A DNA stretch of 64,000 nt from Pseudomonas fluorescens. Its GTDB lineage: Bacteria; Pseudomonadota; Gammaproteobacteria; Pseudomonadales; Pseudomonadaceae. Below, piece by piece: positions 9,029 through 17,579 of the stretch; the stretch's first letter is position 1, and each line of letters opens with the position of its first letter. A program made the translations under genes and the position numbers. Below the pieces are notes generated by a model. The model searched no databases. It was not told where the DNA came from and saw only the letters and a list, made by a program, of their open reading frames with translations. The stretch lies in the NCBI RefSeq assembly GCF_902497855.1, contig NZ_CABVHU010000001.1:938595-1002594 (forward strand). The letters are read 5' to 3'.

Positions 9029-9164
9029 GGTTGCAGTTCCCAGTGAGGTTTTGGCCTGCACAGGGTGGTGCGCCCGGTGGGTTGCCGGATACGGAAAAAG
9101 TCCCGCCGTGGCCGGGAAAACTTCCCATGGGGCACCTGAATTGGGCGTGCGCCACAAGCCCTAC

Positions 9165-9174
9165 TACCAAGGTA
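9165..9174. promoter_or_regulatory. Ped-type palindrome, site C
   Basis: CTACTACCAAGGTATC (9161-9176) holds the same TACCAAGGTA core as site B, in the divergent pedE-pedF promoter region. Read on the minus strand it is GATACCTTGGTAGTAG, facing pedE. Confidence 0.55.
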
Positions 9175-9281
9175 TCGGGCGGCGGACACCAAAGCAGCAT
9201 GGGACTGGCGCAATGCCCTTCCTAAGATGGGTGCCATAGCCTCTTCAAAGAGGTTTTGCGTGCAATCTCGAGGGCATAACA

Positions 9282-9743
9282 ATGACTACAAAACGCAACG
9301 CCTTGCTTGTTGCCGGACTGCTGGCCGGTTTCATCAGTGCAGGTTCCGCCTGGGCCCACGGCAACGTGGTACCCCAGGCCGTCGCAACCCAGGGCCTGAC
9401 CCCGATCAAGGACGCCGGGGTGCAGGTCGATGCCGATGGCTGGGCGGCGGTGAACCCGTACCGCACCACCGCGGAACATGACAAGGCGGTGGAAATCGGT
9501 TCTTCGGCCTACAACCAGAACTGTGCGGCCTGCCATGGCCTGGAAGCCAAGTCCGGCGGCATCGCGCCCGACCTGCGCATGCTCGATGTCGGCGAGGCCG
9601 GAGATGAATGGTTCGTCGAACGGGTCCGCCACGGCGCCGTGCGCGATGGCCGGGTGTACATGCCGAAGATGGCCGACTACCTGAGCCAGGAAGCCTTGTG
9701 GGCGGTACGCACTTACCTGGATAGCGTTCACGTCGAGGAATGA
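9282..9743 (+). CDS. pedF: Cytochrome c550, electron acceptor of the alcohol dehydrogenase
   Basis: 153 residues: a signal peptide (to SAWA), one haem site CAACH at residues 81-85, and a likely axial Met in VYMPKMADY (127 or 130). Divergent from pedE over about 250 bases. In P. aeruginosa (exaB) and P. putida (pedF) this cytochrome takes electrons from the quinoprotein. The binding-protein gene follows three bases after its stop, so pedF, pedG and the carrier and hydrolase genes look like one operon. Confidence 0.93.
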   Translation: MTTKRNALLVAGLLAGFISAGSAWAHGNVVPQAVATQGLTPIKDAGVQVDADGWAAVNPYRTTAEHDKAVEIGSSAYNQNCAACHGLEAKSGGIAPDLRMLDVGEAGDEWFVERVRHGAVRDGRVYMPKMADYLSQEALWAVRTYLDSVHVEE

Positions 9744-9746
9744 CCC

Positions 9747-10625
9747 ATGCGCCTGCTCGCTGTGTTGATCAGCGCTGTGTTGCTGTGCTGCCAGGTCGCG
9801 CAGGCGCAGATTCGCACCTATGACGAAATGATCGCCGCCGGGGAGCTGAAAGTGGCGGTCTACAAGGACTTCGCCCCCTACAGTTTCGAAGACGCCGGCC
9901 AGCCGCGCGGGGTCGACGTCGAACTCGCCCAGGCCTTGGCCCGGGCGCTTGGCGTGCGCCTGGCGCTGATCTGGGCCCCGGCCGGCGAGAAGCTCGACGA
10001 CGACCTGCGCGACTACATCTGGCGCGCCAGCCAGTTGCACGACCTGCAACTGGCCGACCTGATGATGCGCGTGCCCTACGATCAGGACTACGCCCGTAAA
10101 CGCAACGAGCTGGGCGAACTGGAGAACGGTCATGTGGTGATGTTCGGGCCGTACCAGAACGAACAATGGCAGGTCGCCTATGACCGCCGGCGGCTGGACA
10201 AGGTGGGCAGCGTCGCCGTGTTCGAGCACCACCCGATCGGCGTCGAAGTCGACAGCGTGCCGTCGTTCTACCTGACTTCGGTGTTCAACGGCATGCTCGC
10301 CGGCAAGACTCATCATTACCCTGGCGTGCGCCAGGCGTTCGCCGCGATGAAGGCCGGTGAAGTCGATGCGGTGATGGCCATGCGCGGCGAGATCGACTGG
10401 CAGGTTCACCAGGCGGCGGACCCGCAGGTGGCGCTGGCGGAAAACGCCTACCCGAACATGGGCAAGCAACGCTGGGAGATCGGCATGGCGGTGCATGAAA
10501 GCAACCGGCAGTTGGCTTACGCCGTGGAGGAAGCTCTGGAAGCCTTGATTCGCGACGGCTCGGTCAACGCCATTTATGGCCATTACGGCCTGCGCTATGA
10601 CGTGCCCGGGATGTACCAACAGTGA
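9747..10625 (+). CDS. pedG: MoxJ-like periplasmic binding protein (PedG)
   Basis: 292 residues, signal peptide (MRLLAVLISAVLLCCQVAQA) and a type-II periplasmic binding fold (ELKVAVYKDFAPYSFED, RGVDVELAQALARALGVRL). The family is the quinoprotein dehydrogenase-associated solute-binding protein set related to MoxJ. MoxJ is thought to help assemble methanol dehydrogenase, and XoxJ is the lanthanide-enzyme counterpart. Here it could help activate PedE or PedH, or bind a substrate. The stop overlaps the next gene (GTGA). No partner permease is encoded beside it. Confidence 0.85.
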   Translation: MRLLAVLISAVLLCCQVAQAQIRTYDEMIAAGELKVAVYKDFAPYSFEDAGQPRGVDVELAQALARALGVRLALIWAPAGEKLDDDLRDYIWRASQLHDLQLADLMMRVPYDQDYARKRNELGELENGHVVMFGPYQNEQWQVAYDRRRLDKVGSVAVFEHHPIGVEVDSVPSFYLTSVFNGMLAGKTHHYPGVRQAFAAMKAGEVDAVMAMRGEIDWQVHQAADPQVALAENAYPNMGKQRWEIGMAVHESNRQLAYAVEEALEALIRDGSVNAIYGHYGLRYDVPGMYQQ

Positions 10626-11383
10626 ACTGGCGAGCGGGTTGTCTGCTGGCCTGCTGGCTGTCGATGGCCGCGCACGCGGTGGACATCGCGCCGGGCAAGG
10701 ATCCGGTGCCCTCGGTGATGTGGGCCTTCTATCACAAGCAGATGCTCGGCGACGCGCCGTTCGTGTTTGACGATCGGGTCAAGCTGCTTGCGCCGCCGTT
10801 CGCCGAAGACGCCCGGCAAGTACCGCTGGAAATCGACGCCCGGGCCTTCAAGGGCGAGGTGGTGAAAATCCTCGCCTGGGCCGAGCTCAATCCCTTGCCG
10901 AAAATCGTCGATTTCCAACCGCTTGAGCGTGTGTTGCCATGGCTGTCGCTGCGCATCCGCATCGAACAGGCCACGCCGTTGCGTGCGGCAGTGCTGACCC
11001 GCGATGGCCTGTGGCATGTCGGCTCGACCCTGATCGATGCCGCGGGCGGCGGGTGCACGGCGCCGAGCGTGGTGCGCACTCAGCCGGGTTGGGAGGAGCA
11101 CATCGGCGAAGTGCTTGGCGGGCGTTACCCCCGTGGCGAGTTCAGCCGTTTGCGTTTGCAAGTGGCGCACCCGATGGACAATGGCATGGTCAGCGGCATT
11201 CCCGAATTCTTCATCAACCAGGCTGAATTGCGCGACGGCAATGATCAGCTGCTGGCCCGTCTCGAGTTGTTTCCCGCCGTCAGCGAAAACCCCAACCTGG
11301 CCTTCGATATCGAAGGGGCAGGGCAGACGCGCCTGTTGCTGCGCGACAACAGCGGCAATCAATTCGATGCGGCCATACCCTGA
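10622..11383 (+). CDS. SoxYZ-like carrier protein, quinoprotein-associated
   Basis: 253 residues from a GTG that overlaps the pedG stop. Signal peptide, then a SoxY-like domain ending in AGGGCTAPS (Cys145), which resembles the GGCG swinging-arm cysteine of SoxY, followed by a SoxZ-like domain (VSGIPEFFINQAEL). In the sulfur-oxidising system that cysteine carries a covalent intermediate. Here it sits between an electron-accepting cytochrome operon and a zinc hydrolase; the carried group is not known. The family has been described as a quinoprotein dehydrogenase-associated SoxYZ fusion. Confidence 0.8.
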   Translation: MNWRAGCLLACWLSMAAHAVDIAPGKDPVPSVMWAFYHKQMLGDAPFVFDDRVKLLAPPFAEDARQVPLEIDARAFKGEVVKILAWAELNPLPKIVDFQPLERVLPWLSLRIRIEQATPLRAAVLTRDGLWHVGSTLIDAAGGGCTAPSVVRTQPGWEEHIGEVLGGRYPRGEFSRLRLQVAHPMDNGMVSGIPEFFINQAELRDGNDQLLARLELFPAVSENPNLAFDIEGAGQTRLLLRDNSGNQFDAAIP

Positions 11384-11399
11384 CCCCAAGGAGCGCGTC

Positions 11400-12338
11400 A
11401 TGCGCTGGATGCTGCTGTTGTTCATGAGCCTGAGCCTGCCGGCCCTGGCCGACCTCGACTATTCACTCAAGCCGCGGCAGATCGCCGAAGACACCTGGTT
11501 GCTGGAAGGCAGCACCGACAATTTTGCCAAGGCCAACGGCGGCAACATCGTCAATACCGCGTTCATCGTCACCGAGCCCGGAGTGCTGGTGATCGACACC
11601 GGGCCATCGAAGCGTTACGGCGAGGCGATGCGCAAGGCCATTGCCGCGATCACGGACAAACCGGTGATTCAGGTGCTGTTGACTCATCATCACCCGGACC
11701 ATGTGCTGGGCAACCAGGCCTTCAGTGACGTGCCGATCGGCGCGTTGGCCGGCACCACTGAGCTGTTGCGGCAGCAGGGCGATGCAATGGCCGAGAACAT
11801 GTATCGACTGGTGGGCGACTGGATGCGCGGCACCGAGGTGGTATTGCCGACCCAGGCGCTGACGCCCGGGGTGCAAAGTTTTGGGAATCACGATCTGCAC
11901 CTGCTGAGCCTGGGTGGGCACACCGGCGCGGATCTGGCTATTCTCGACCGGAAAACCGGCGTGCTGTTTGCCGGGGATCTGGTGTTTTATCAACGGGCGC
12001 TGACCACGCCCAACAGTCCGGGACTTGCTGTCTGGCTGTCGGACATTGCGACCCTGCAAGGGTTGCCCTGGACGCTGATCGTGCCGGGGCATGGCCCGGT
12101 GGCCACGGACATGAAGCCCTTCGAGCAGATGCGAGATTACCTGGGTTGGCTCGATCAACTGATGCGCGACGGTGCCGCCAACGGCAGCGACATGGCCGAG
12201 ATGATCCGCAGCCCGATTCCCGAACGGTTTGCCGGGATCAGCCTGAGCCGGTATGAGCTGATCCGCAGTGTCAGTCATCTCTACCCACGCTATGAACGCA
12301 CGCAGATGACCCGGTTGGACTCAGGCACAAACAAATGA
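11400..12338 (+). CDS. Periplasmic metallo-beta-lactamase-fold hydrolase, quinoprotein relay type 1
   Basis: 312 residues from the ATG at 11400, which GGAG precedes; reading frames starting further left overlap the carrier gene. Signal peptide MRWMLLLFMSLSLPALA, zinc motif HHHPDH at 96-101, and further ligands in GGHTGADL and VPGHGPV. Related to SoxH. The pairing with the SoxYZ-like carrier recalls SoxYZ and SoxH, so it may remove a group from the carrier cysteine. It follows the carrier by 16 bases and ends the operon before the REP element and pedH. Confidence 0.85.
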   Translation: MRWMLLLFMSLSLPALADLDYSLKPRQIAEDTWLLEGSTDNFAKANGGNIVNTAFIVTEPGVLVIDTGPSKRYGEAMRKAIAAITDKPVIQVLLTHHHPDHVLGNQAFSDVPIGALAGTTELLRQQGDAMAENMYRLVGDWMRGTEVVLPTQALTPGVQSFGNHDLHLLSLGGHTGADLAILDRKTGVLFAGDLVFYQRALTTPNSPGLAVWLSDIATLQGLPWTLIVPGHGPVATDMKPFEQMRDYLGWLDQLMRDGAANGSDMAEMIRSPIPERFAGISLSRYELIRSVSHLYPRYERTQMTRLDSGTNK

Positions 12339-12358
12339 CCAACACTGACCCCCTGTAA

Positions 12359-12470
12359 CGATCGTTCCCACGCTCTGCGTGGGAATGCAGCCCGGGACGC
12401 TCTGCGTCCCAAGAGCCGAACGCGGAGCGTCCGTTGAGGCATTCCCACGCAGAGCGTGGGAATGATCAGT
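12359..12470. repeat. Intergenic inverted repeat (GATCGTTCCCACGC type)
   Basis: Same element type as at 192-299, with the two outer GTTCCCACGCTCTGCGTGGGAA palindromes. The 295-base gap before pedH holds this repeat and the pedH promoter. Confidence 0.8.
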
Positions 12471-12512
12471 CACCTGTCTGGCACAAAATCCATTGCAATC
12501 CCCTGCGACCCG

Positions 12513-12529
12513 CTACTAAGGAACTAGCA
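12513..12529. promoter_or_regulatory. Ped-type palindrome, site D (degenerate)
   Basis: GCTACTAAGGAACTAGC is an inverted repeat (GCTA...TAGC) that shares TACTAA with site A, about 105 bases upstream of the pedH start. Weaker than sites A to C. Confidence 0.35.
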
Positions 12530-12633
12530 ATCTCAGCACTGCGGGCAATTGTTGCCAGGACGGTAGCGGCCAAGAATCTGCACCAGACCGGGAAAATTTC
12601 CCGGGTATAACAAAAACCGCAGAGGAAGCCGTC

Positions 12634-14412
12634 ATGACCCAACCCGCACGTCGCCAACCCTTAGTCCTCAGCGCGCTGCTCAGTGCCATGCTGTTGTCCG
12701 GCCCGGCCTTGGCCGCCGTCACCGACCAGGACATTCTCCAGGACCCCAAGAACCCGGAGCAGATCGTCACCAACGGTCTGGGCGTCCAGGGTCAGCGCTA
12801 CAGCCCGCTGGACACCCTCAACGTCAATAACGTGAAGGACTTGCGGCCGGTCTGGGCATTCTCGTTCGGTGGCGAAAAACAACGCGGCCAGCAAGCACAG
12901 CCGATGATCAAGGACGGCGTGATGTACCTGACCGGCTCCTATTCCCGGGTGTTCGCGGTGGATGCGCGCACCGGCAAGAAACTCTGGCAATACGACGCGC
13001 GCCTGCCCGATGACATCCGTCCGTGCTGCGACGTGATCAACCGGGGTGTCGCGCTGTACGGCGACCTGGTGTTCTTCGGCACCCTCGACGCCAAGCTCGT
13101 GGCCTTGAACAAGGACACAGGCAAAGTCGTCTGGAGCAAGAAAGTCGCCGACCACAAGGAAGGCTATTCGATCAGCGCCGCGCCGTTGGTGATCAACGGC
13201 AAACTGATTACCGGGGTAGCCGGTGGCGAGTTCGGGGTGGTCGGCAAGATGGAAGCCTACGACCCGAAAAACGGTGACCTGCTGTGGAGCCGTCCAACCG
13301 TCGAAGGCCACATGGGTTACGTCTACAAGGACGGCAAGGCGGTAGAGAACGGCATCTCCGGTGGTGAAGCAGGCAAGACCTGGCCCGGCGACCTGTGGAA
13401 GACCGGCGGCGCGGCCCCTTGGCTCGGCGGTTACTACGACCCGGAAACCAATCTGTTGCTGTTCGGTACCGGCAACCCGGCCCCGTGGAACTCGCACCTG
13501 CGTCCCGGCGACAACCTCTACTCGTCGTCGCGCCTGGCGCTCAACCCGGACGACGGCACCATCAAGTGGCACTTCCAGAGCACGCCCCACGATGGTTGGG
13601 ACTATGACGGGGTAAACGAGCTGGTGTCGTTCAACTACAGCGAAGGCGGCAAAGAAATCAAAGCCGCCGCCACGGCTGACCGTAACGGCTTCTTCTACGT
13701 ACTGGACCGCACCAACGGCAAATTCATCCGCGGCTTCCCGTTCGTGGACAAGATCACCTGGGCCACCGGCCTCGATAAAGAGGGCCGGCCGATCTACAAC
13801 GAAGCCAGCCGTCCGGGTGCGCCAGGCACTGAGGCCAAAGGTGGTTCGGTGTTCGTCGCCCCGGCGTTCCTCGGTGCGAAAAACTGGATGCCGATGGCGT
13901 ACAACAAGGACACCGGGCTGTTCTACGTGCCGTCCAACGAGTGGGGCATGGACATCTGGAACGAAGGCATCGCCTACAAGAAAGGCGCGGCGTTCCTCGG
14001 TGCCGGGTTCACCATCAAGCCGTTGAATGAAGACTACATCGGCGTGCTGCGGGCCATAGACCCGAAAACCGGCAAGGAAGTCTGGCGCCACAAGAACTTC
14101 GCGCCGCTGTGGGGCGGGGTGCTGACCACCAAGGGCAACCTGGTGTTCACCGGTACGCCGGAAGGTTTCCTGCAGGCGTTCAATGCCAGGACCGGGGAAA
14201 AAGTCTGGGAATTCCAGACCGGTTCCGGCGTGCTCGGCTCCCCTGTGACCTGGGAAATGGACGGCGAACAGTACGTCTCGGTGCTCTCGGGCTGGGGCGG
14301 CGCCGTGCCGCTGTGGGGCGGCGAAGTGGCCAAACGGATCAAGGATTTCAACCAGGGCGGGATGCTCTGGACCTTCAAGTTGCCGAAAGACCTGGTCGTG
14401 GCCAAACACTAA
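12634..14412 (+). CDS. pedH: PQQ-dependent alcohol dehydrogenase, lanthanide type (PedH/ExaF)
   Basis: 592 residues with signal peptide, adjacent cysteines at 131-132 (IRPCCD), metal ligands E199 (GGEF) and N281 (GTGNPAPWN), and the catalytic motif WDYDG with Asp323 and Asp325. The second Asp is the extra lanthanide ligand of PedH, ExaF and XoxF; the neighbour at 7136 has Ser there. It would oxidise a broad range of alcohols in the periplasm when lanthanides are present and reduce the same cytochrome c550. AGAGGAAG precedes the ATG. The gene has its own promoter region and is followed by a REP and the aldehyde dehydrogenase. Confidence 0.95.
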   Translation: MTQPARRQPLVLSALLSAMLLSGPALAAVTDQDILQDPKNPEQIVTNGLGVQGQRYSPLDTLNVNNVKDLRPVWAFSFGGEKQRGQQAQPMIKDGVMYLTGSYSRVFAVDARTGKKLWQYDARLPDDIRPCCDVINRGVALYGDLVFFGTLDAKLVALNKDTGKVVWSKKVADHKEGYSISAAPLVINGKLITGVAGGEFGVVGKMEAYDPKNGDLLWSRPTVEGHMGYVYKDGKAVENGISGGEAGKTWPGDLWKTGGAAPWLGGYYDPETNLLLFGTGNPAPWNSHLRPGDNLYSSSRLALNPDDGTIKWHFQSTPHDGWDYDGVNELVSFNYSEGGKEIKAAATADRNGFFYVLDRTNGKFIRGFPFVDKITWATGLDKEGRPIYNEASRPGAPGTEAKGGSVFVAPAFLGAKNWMPMAYNKDTGLFYVPSNEWGMDIWNEGIAYKKGAAFLGAGFTIKPLNEDYIGVLRAIDPKTGKEVWRHKNFAPLWGGVLTTKGNLVFTGTPEGFLQAFNARTGEKVWEFQTGSGVLGSPVTWEMDGEQYVSVLSGWGGAVPLWGGEVAKRIKDFNQGGMLWTFKLPKDLVVAKH

Positions 14413-14433
14413 CCCTGAACCCACCGCATAACC

Positions 14434-14511
14434 TGTAGGAGCTGGCTTGCCAGCGAAGGCGGTGTATCTGACACACCGAGCCGCTCCCTTCGCCAGCAAG
14501 CCGGCTCCTAC
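14434..14511. repeat. REP pair
   Basis: TGTAGGAGCTGGCTTGCCAGCGAAG and the inverted GCAAGCCGGCTCCTAC. It ends where the putative site at 14509 begins. Confidence 0.75.
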
Positions 14512-14523
14512 TACCAAATAACG
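14509..14523. promoter_or_regulatory. Ped-type site E, half palindrome
   Basis: TACTACCAAATAACG has the full TACTACCAA left half of site C, about 105 bases upstream of the aldehyde dehydrogenase start. The first bases overlap the end of the REP. Confidence 0.35.
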
Positions 14524-14626
14524 AGAATCCCCCTGCCAACGGCGCATTCGTCTGGCACGCGGGGCTCTCTACTATCGTTCCATCGCCTGTTTGTCCAACA
14601 GGCATCGACCCAGACAGAGGCCCACC

Positions 14627-16147
14627 ATGATCTACGCACAACCCGGAACACCAGGCGCCGTCGTGACGTTCAAGGCGCGCTACGGCAACTTCATCGGCGG
14701 CGAATTCGTCGCGCCGGTCAATGGCGAGTATTTCACCAATTCTTCGCCTGTTACCGGTGAAGTGATCGCCGAATTCCCTCGTTCCAGCGCCGCCGACATC
14801 GAAAAAGCCCTCGACGCAGCGCATGCCGCCGCCGATGCCTGGGGCAAGACCTCGGCGCAGGACCGCTCGCTGGTGCTGCTGAAAATCGCCGACCGCATCG
14901 AGCAGAACCTGGAAATCCTCGCGGTCACCGAAACCTGGGACAACGGCAAGGCCGTGCGCGAAACCCTCAACGCCGACGTGCCCCTGGCCGCCGACCATTT
15001 CCGCTACTTCGCCGGTTGCATCCGCGCCCAGGAAGGCGGCGCCGCCGAGATCAACGAGCTGACCACGGCCTATCACTTCCACGAGCCGTTGGGCGTGGTC
15101 GGCCAGATCATCCCGTGGAACTTCCCGCTGCTGATGGCTGCCTGGAAACTCGCGCCGGCCCTCGCCGCCGGTAACTGCGTGGTACTCAAACCTGCCGAAC
15201 AGACCCCGCTGTCGATCATGGTCTTCGCCGAACTGATCGCTGACCTGCTGCCGGCCGGCGTGCTGAACATCGTCCAGGGTTTCGGTCGCGAAGCCGGTGA
15301 AGCGCTGGCCACCAGCAAGCGCATTGCCAAGATCGCCTTCACCGGTTCGACCCCGATCGGCGCGCACATCATGAAGTGCGCGGCCGAGAACATCATTCCG
15401 AGCACTGTCGAACTGGGCGGCAAGTCGCCGAACATCTTCTTCGAAGACATCATGAACGCCGAACCGCAGTTCATCGAGAAGGCCGCCGAAGGCCTGGTGC
15501 TGGCATTCTTCAATCAGGGCGAGGTCTGCACCTGTCCATCGCGAGCGCTGGTGCAGGAGTCGATCTACGACGACTTCATGAAAGTGGTGATGAAGAAGAT
15601 CGTCAAGATCAAGCGCGGCAACCCGCTGGACACTGAAACCATGGTCGGCGCCCAGGCGTCGGAGCAGCAATACGACAAGATCCTCTCGTACCTGAAGATC
15701 GCTCAGGAGGAGGGCGCCGAGCTGCTCACCGGCGGCGCGGCCGAGCATCTTGAGGGGGATTTGTCGACGGGTTATTACATCCAGCCGACCCTGCTCAAGG
15801 GCCACAACAAGATGCGCGTGTTCCAGGAAGAAATCTTCGGCCCGGTGGTGGGTATCACCACCTTCAAGGACGAAGCCGAAGCCTTGGCCATTGCCAACGA
15901 CAGCGAGTTCGGCCTCGGTGCCGGCCTGTGGACCCGCGACATCAACCGTGCCTACCGCATGGGCCGGGCGATCAAGGCCGGTCGCGTATGGACCAACTGC
16001 TATCACCTGTACCCGGCGCATGCGGCGTTCGGCGGCTACAAGAAGTCCGGTGTCGGCCGTGAGAATCACAAGATGATGCTCGACCATTATCAGCAGACCA
16101 AAAACCTGCTGGTGAGCTACGACATCAATCCGCTGGGATTCTTTTGA
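14627..16147 (+). CDS. pedI: NAD(P)-dependent aldehyde dehydrogenase, ExaC/PedI-like
   Basis: 506 residues from the ATG at 14627. It has the aldehyde dehydrogenase signature around VELGGKSPN (general-base Glu) and [12 protein letters not shown] (catalytic Cys), and GSTPIG for cofactor binding. Starts [13 protein letters not shown] as in the ExaC family. It oxidises the acetaldehyde and other aldehydes made by PedE and PedH to acids in the cytoplasm. An upstream ATG at 14591 is rejected because it would add residues foreign to the family. Confidence 0.93.
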   Translation: MIYAQPGTPGAVVTFKARYGNFIGGEFVAPVNGEYFTNSSPVTGEVIAEFPRSSAADIEKALDAAHAAADAWGKTSAQDRSLVLLKIADRIEQNLEILAVTETWDNGKAVRETLNADVPLAADHFRYFAGCIRAQEGGAAEINELTTAYHFHEPLGVVGQIIPWNFPLLMAAWKLAPALAAGNCVVLKPAEQTPLSIMVFAELIADLLPAGVLNIVQGFGREAGEALATSKRIAKIAFTGSTPIGAHIMKCAAENIIPSTVELGGKSPNIFFEDIMNAEPQFIEKAAEGLVLAFFNQGEVCTCPSRALVQESIYDDFMKVVMKKIVKIKRGNPLDTETMVGAQASEQQYDKILSYLKIAQEEGAELLTGGAAEHLEGDLSTGYYIQPTLLKGHNKMRVFQEEIFGPVVGITTFKDEAEALAIANDSEFGLGAGLWTRDINRAYRMGRAIKAGRVWTNCYHLYPAHAAFGGYKKSGVGRENHKMMLDHYQQTKNLLVSYDINPLGFF

Positions 16148-16165
16148 TTCGACACGAAACCGTGT

Positions 16166-16242
16166 GATGGCTTTCGCGGGCAAGCCTCGCTCCTACAGGT
16201 ATAGGTGATCTGTAGGAGCGAGGCTTGCCCGCGAATGGCCGT
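16166..16242. repeat. REP hairpin
   Basis: CGCGGGCAAGCCTCGCTCCTACAGG and its inverted copy, between the aldehyde dehydrogenase and pqqA. Confidence 0.8.
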
Positions 16243-16371
16243 GTCTGACACCCCGCTACACCCCCTACCAACGCACGCCGCCACCTCCTTCGAAAGTAGC
16301 ATTCGGTCGCCCCGCACCCCGTGCATTAATGGCCTTACCGGAATCGTCCGGCACAAGAAGAGGATTGACCC

Positions 16372-16443
16372 ATGTGGACTAAACCCGCGTTTACCGATCT
16401 GCGCATTGGCTTCGAAGTGACGATGTATTTCGCCAACCGCTGA
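16372..16443 (+). CDS. pqqA: PQQ precursor peptide PqqA
   Basis: This 23-residue peptide is MWTKPAFTDLRIGFEVTMYF plus ANR. The conserved E-x-x-x-Y (Glu15 and Tyr19) that become the PQQ skeleton are both present. AGGATTGACCC precedes the ATG. It is followed by a hairpin at 16450-16477 and then pqqC, not pqqB. Confidence 0.93.
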   Translation: MWTKPAFTDLRIGFEVTMYFANR

Positions 16444-16449
16444 TTGTCC

Positions 16450-16477
16450 GCCCGGCCAGCCGTGGCGTTGGCCGGGC
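16450..16477 (+). terminator. Hairpin between pqqA and pqqC
   Basis: Perfect nine-base arms GCCCGGCCA and TGGCCGGGC with a 10-base loop and no T tract. Probably an attenuator or RNA-stability element that lets pqqA transcripts exceed those of pqqCDE, a common arrangement for precursor peptides. Confidence 0.55.
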
Positions 16478-16557
16478 CTGCCCCGGCCGAGCGGGCTTAG
16501 CTGGAGCGGCGGGGGATAGAGGCCAGGTCAGACACCGCAGAACCCCGGAGAACCGCA

Positions 16558-17310
16558 ATGACCGACACCCCGATGACCCCCACCGAATTCGAACAGGCCC
16601 TGCGCGCCAAAGGCGCCTACTACCATATCCACCACCCCTTCCACCAAGCCATGTACGCCGGCCGCGCCAGCCGCGAGCAGATCCAGGGCTGGGTCGCCAA
16701 TCGTTTCTATTACCAGGTAAACATCCCGCTCAAGGATGCCGCGATCCTCGCCAACTGCCCGGACCGCGAGGTACGCCGCGAGTGGCTGCAACGGATTCTC
16801 GACCACGACGGCGTCCCTGGCAGCGAAGGCGGCATCGAAGCCTGGCTACGCCTGGGCGAAGCCGTGGGCCTCGATCGCGAACAAATCCTCTCCCAGGAGT
16901 TGGTGTTGCCGGGCGTACGCTTCGCCGTGGACGCCTACGTCAATTTCGCCCGCCGCGCCTGCTGGCAGGAAGCGGCCAGCAGTTCCCTGACCGAACTGTT
17001 CGCGCCACAGATCCATCAATCCCGACTCGACGCCTGGCCGACCCATTACCCATGGATCGATGCCGCCGGCTACGACTATTTCCGCACGCGCTTAAGCCAG
17101 GCGCGGCGCGATGTCGAGCATGGTTTGCGCATTACCTTGGCGCACTACGTGACCTTTGAGGGTCAGCAACGCATGCTGGAGATTCTGCAATTCAAGTTCG
17201 ACGTGCTGTGGAGCATGCTCGACGCCATGAGCATGGCCTACGAGCTGGAGCGTCCGCCGTATCACACCGTCACCACCGAAAACGTCTGGCACCGGGGGAT
17301 CGCCCTGTGA
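16558..17310 (+). CDS. pqqC: Pyrroloquinoline-quinone synthase PqqC
   Basis: 250 residues, the usual PqqC length. It has the expected N-terminal motif [13 protein letters not shown], the [16 protein letters not shown] segment and the [13 protein letters not shown] and [13 protein letters not shown] segments of the helical TENA/PqqC fold. It catalyses the last ring closure and eight-electron oxidation giving PQQ. GGAGAACCGCA precedes the ATG. Its stop overlaps the GTG of pqqD. Confidence 0.95.
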   Translation: MTDTPMTPTEFEQALRAKGAYYHIHHPFHQAMYAGRASREQIQGWVANRFYYQVNIPLKDAAILANCPDREVRREWLQRILDHDGVPGSEGGIEAWLRLGEAVGLDREQILSQELVLPGVRFAVDAYVNFARRACWQEAASSSLTELFAPQIHQSRLDAWPTHYPWIDAAGYDYFRTRLSQARRDVEHGLRITLAHYVTFEGQQRMLEILQFKFDVLWSMLDAMSMAYELERPPYHTVTTENVWHRGIAL

Positions 17311-17579
17311 GCCCGATCAAACGCGACCAGGCGCCGTCCCTGCGCCAGGGTTTTCGCCTGCAATGGGAACCGCGCCAGGACGGCCACGTGCTGCTGTACC
17401 CCGAAGGCATGATCAAGCTCAACGTCAGCGCCGGGCAGATCCTCGACCTGCTGGATGGCCGGCGCAGCGTGGCGGCGATCATCGATCTGTTGTCGGCGAG
17501 TTTCCCCGGCGTGCCGGGGATCGACGAGGACGTGCTGGCGTTCCTGGAGGTGGCCCATGCGCAATTCTGGATCGAATGA
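17307..17579 (+). CDS. pqqD: PqqA-binding chaperone PqqD
   Basis: 90 residues from a GTG overlapping the pqqC stop (GTGA). The N-terminal half has [19 protein letters not shown], then [19 protein letters not shown] and [12 protein letters not shown], as in PqqD. It presents PqqA to the radical SAM enzyme PqqE. Its 3' end overlaps pqqE by 23 bases. Confidence 0.92.
   Translation: MSPIKRDQAPSLRQGFRLQWEPRQDGHVLLYPEGMIKLNVSAGQILDLLDGRRSVAAIIDLLSASFPGVPGIDEDVLAFLEVAHAQFWIE

Noticed and set aside
12661..14547. 628-residue minus-strand ORF opposite pedH
   Set aside because: Shadow of a gene with full catalytic motifs.
16150..16371. Ped-type palindrome before pqqA
   Set aside because: Only short matches (CTACCAACG) are present; no dyad was found.
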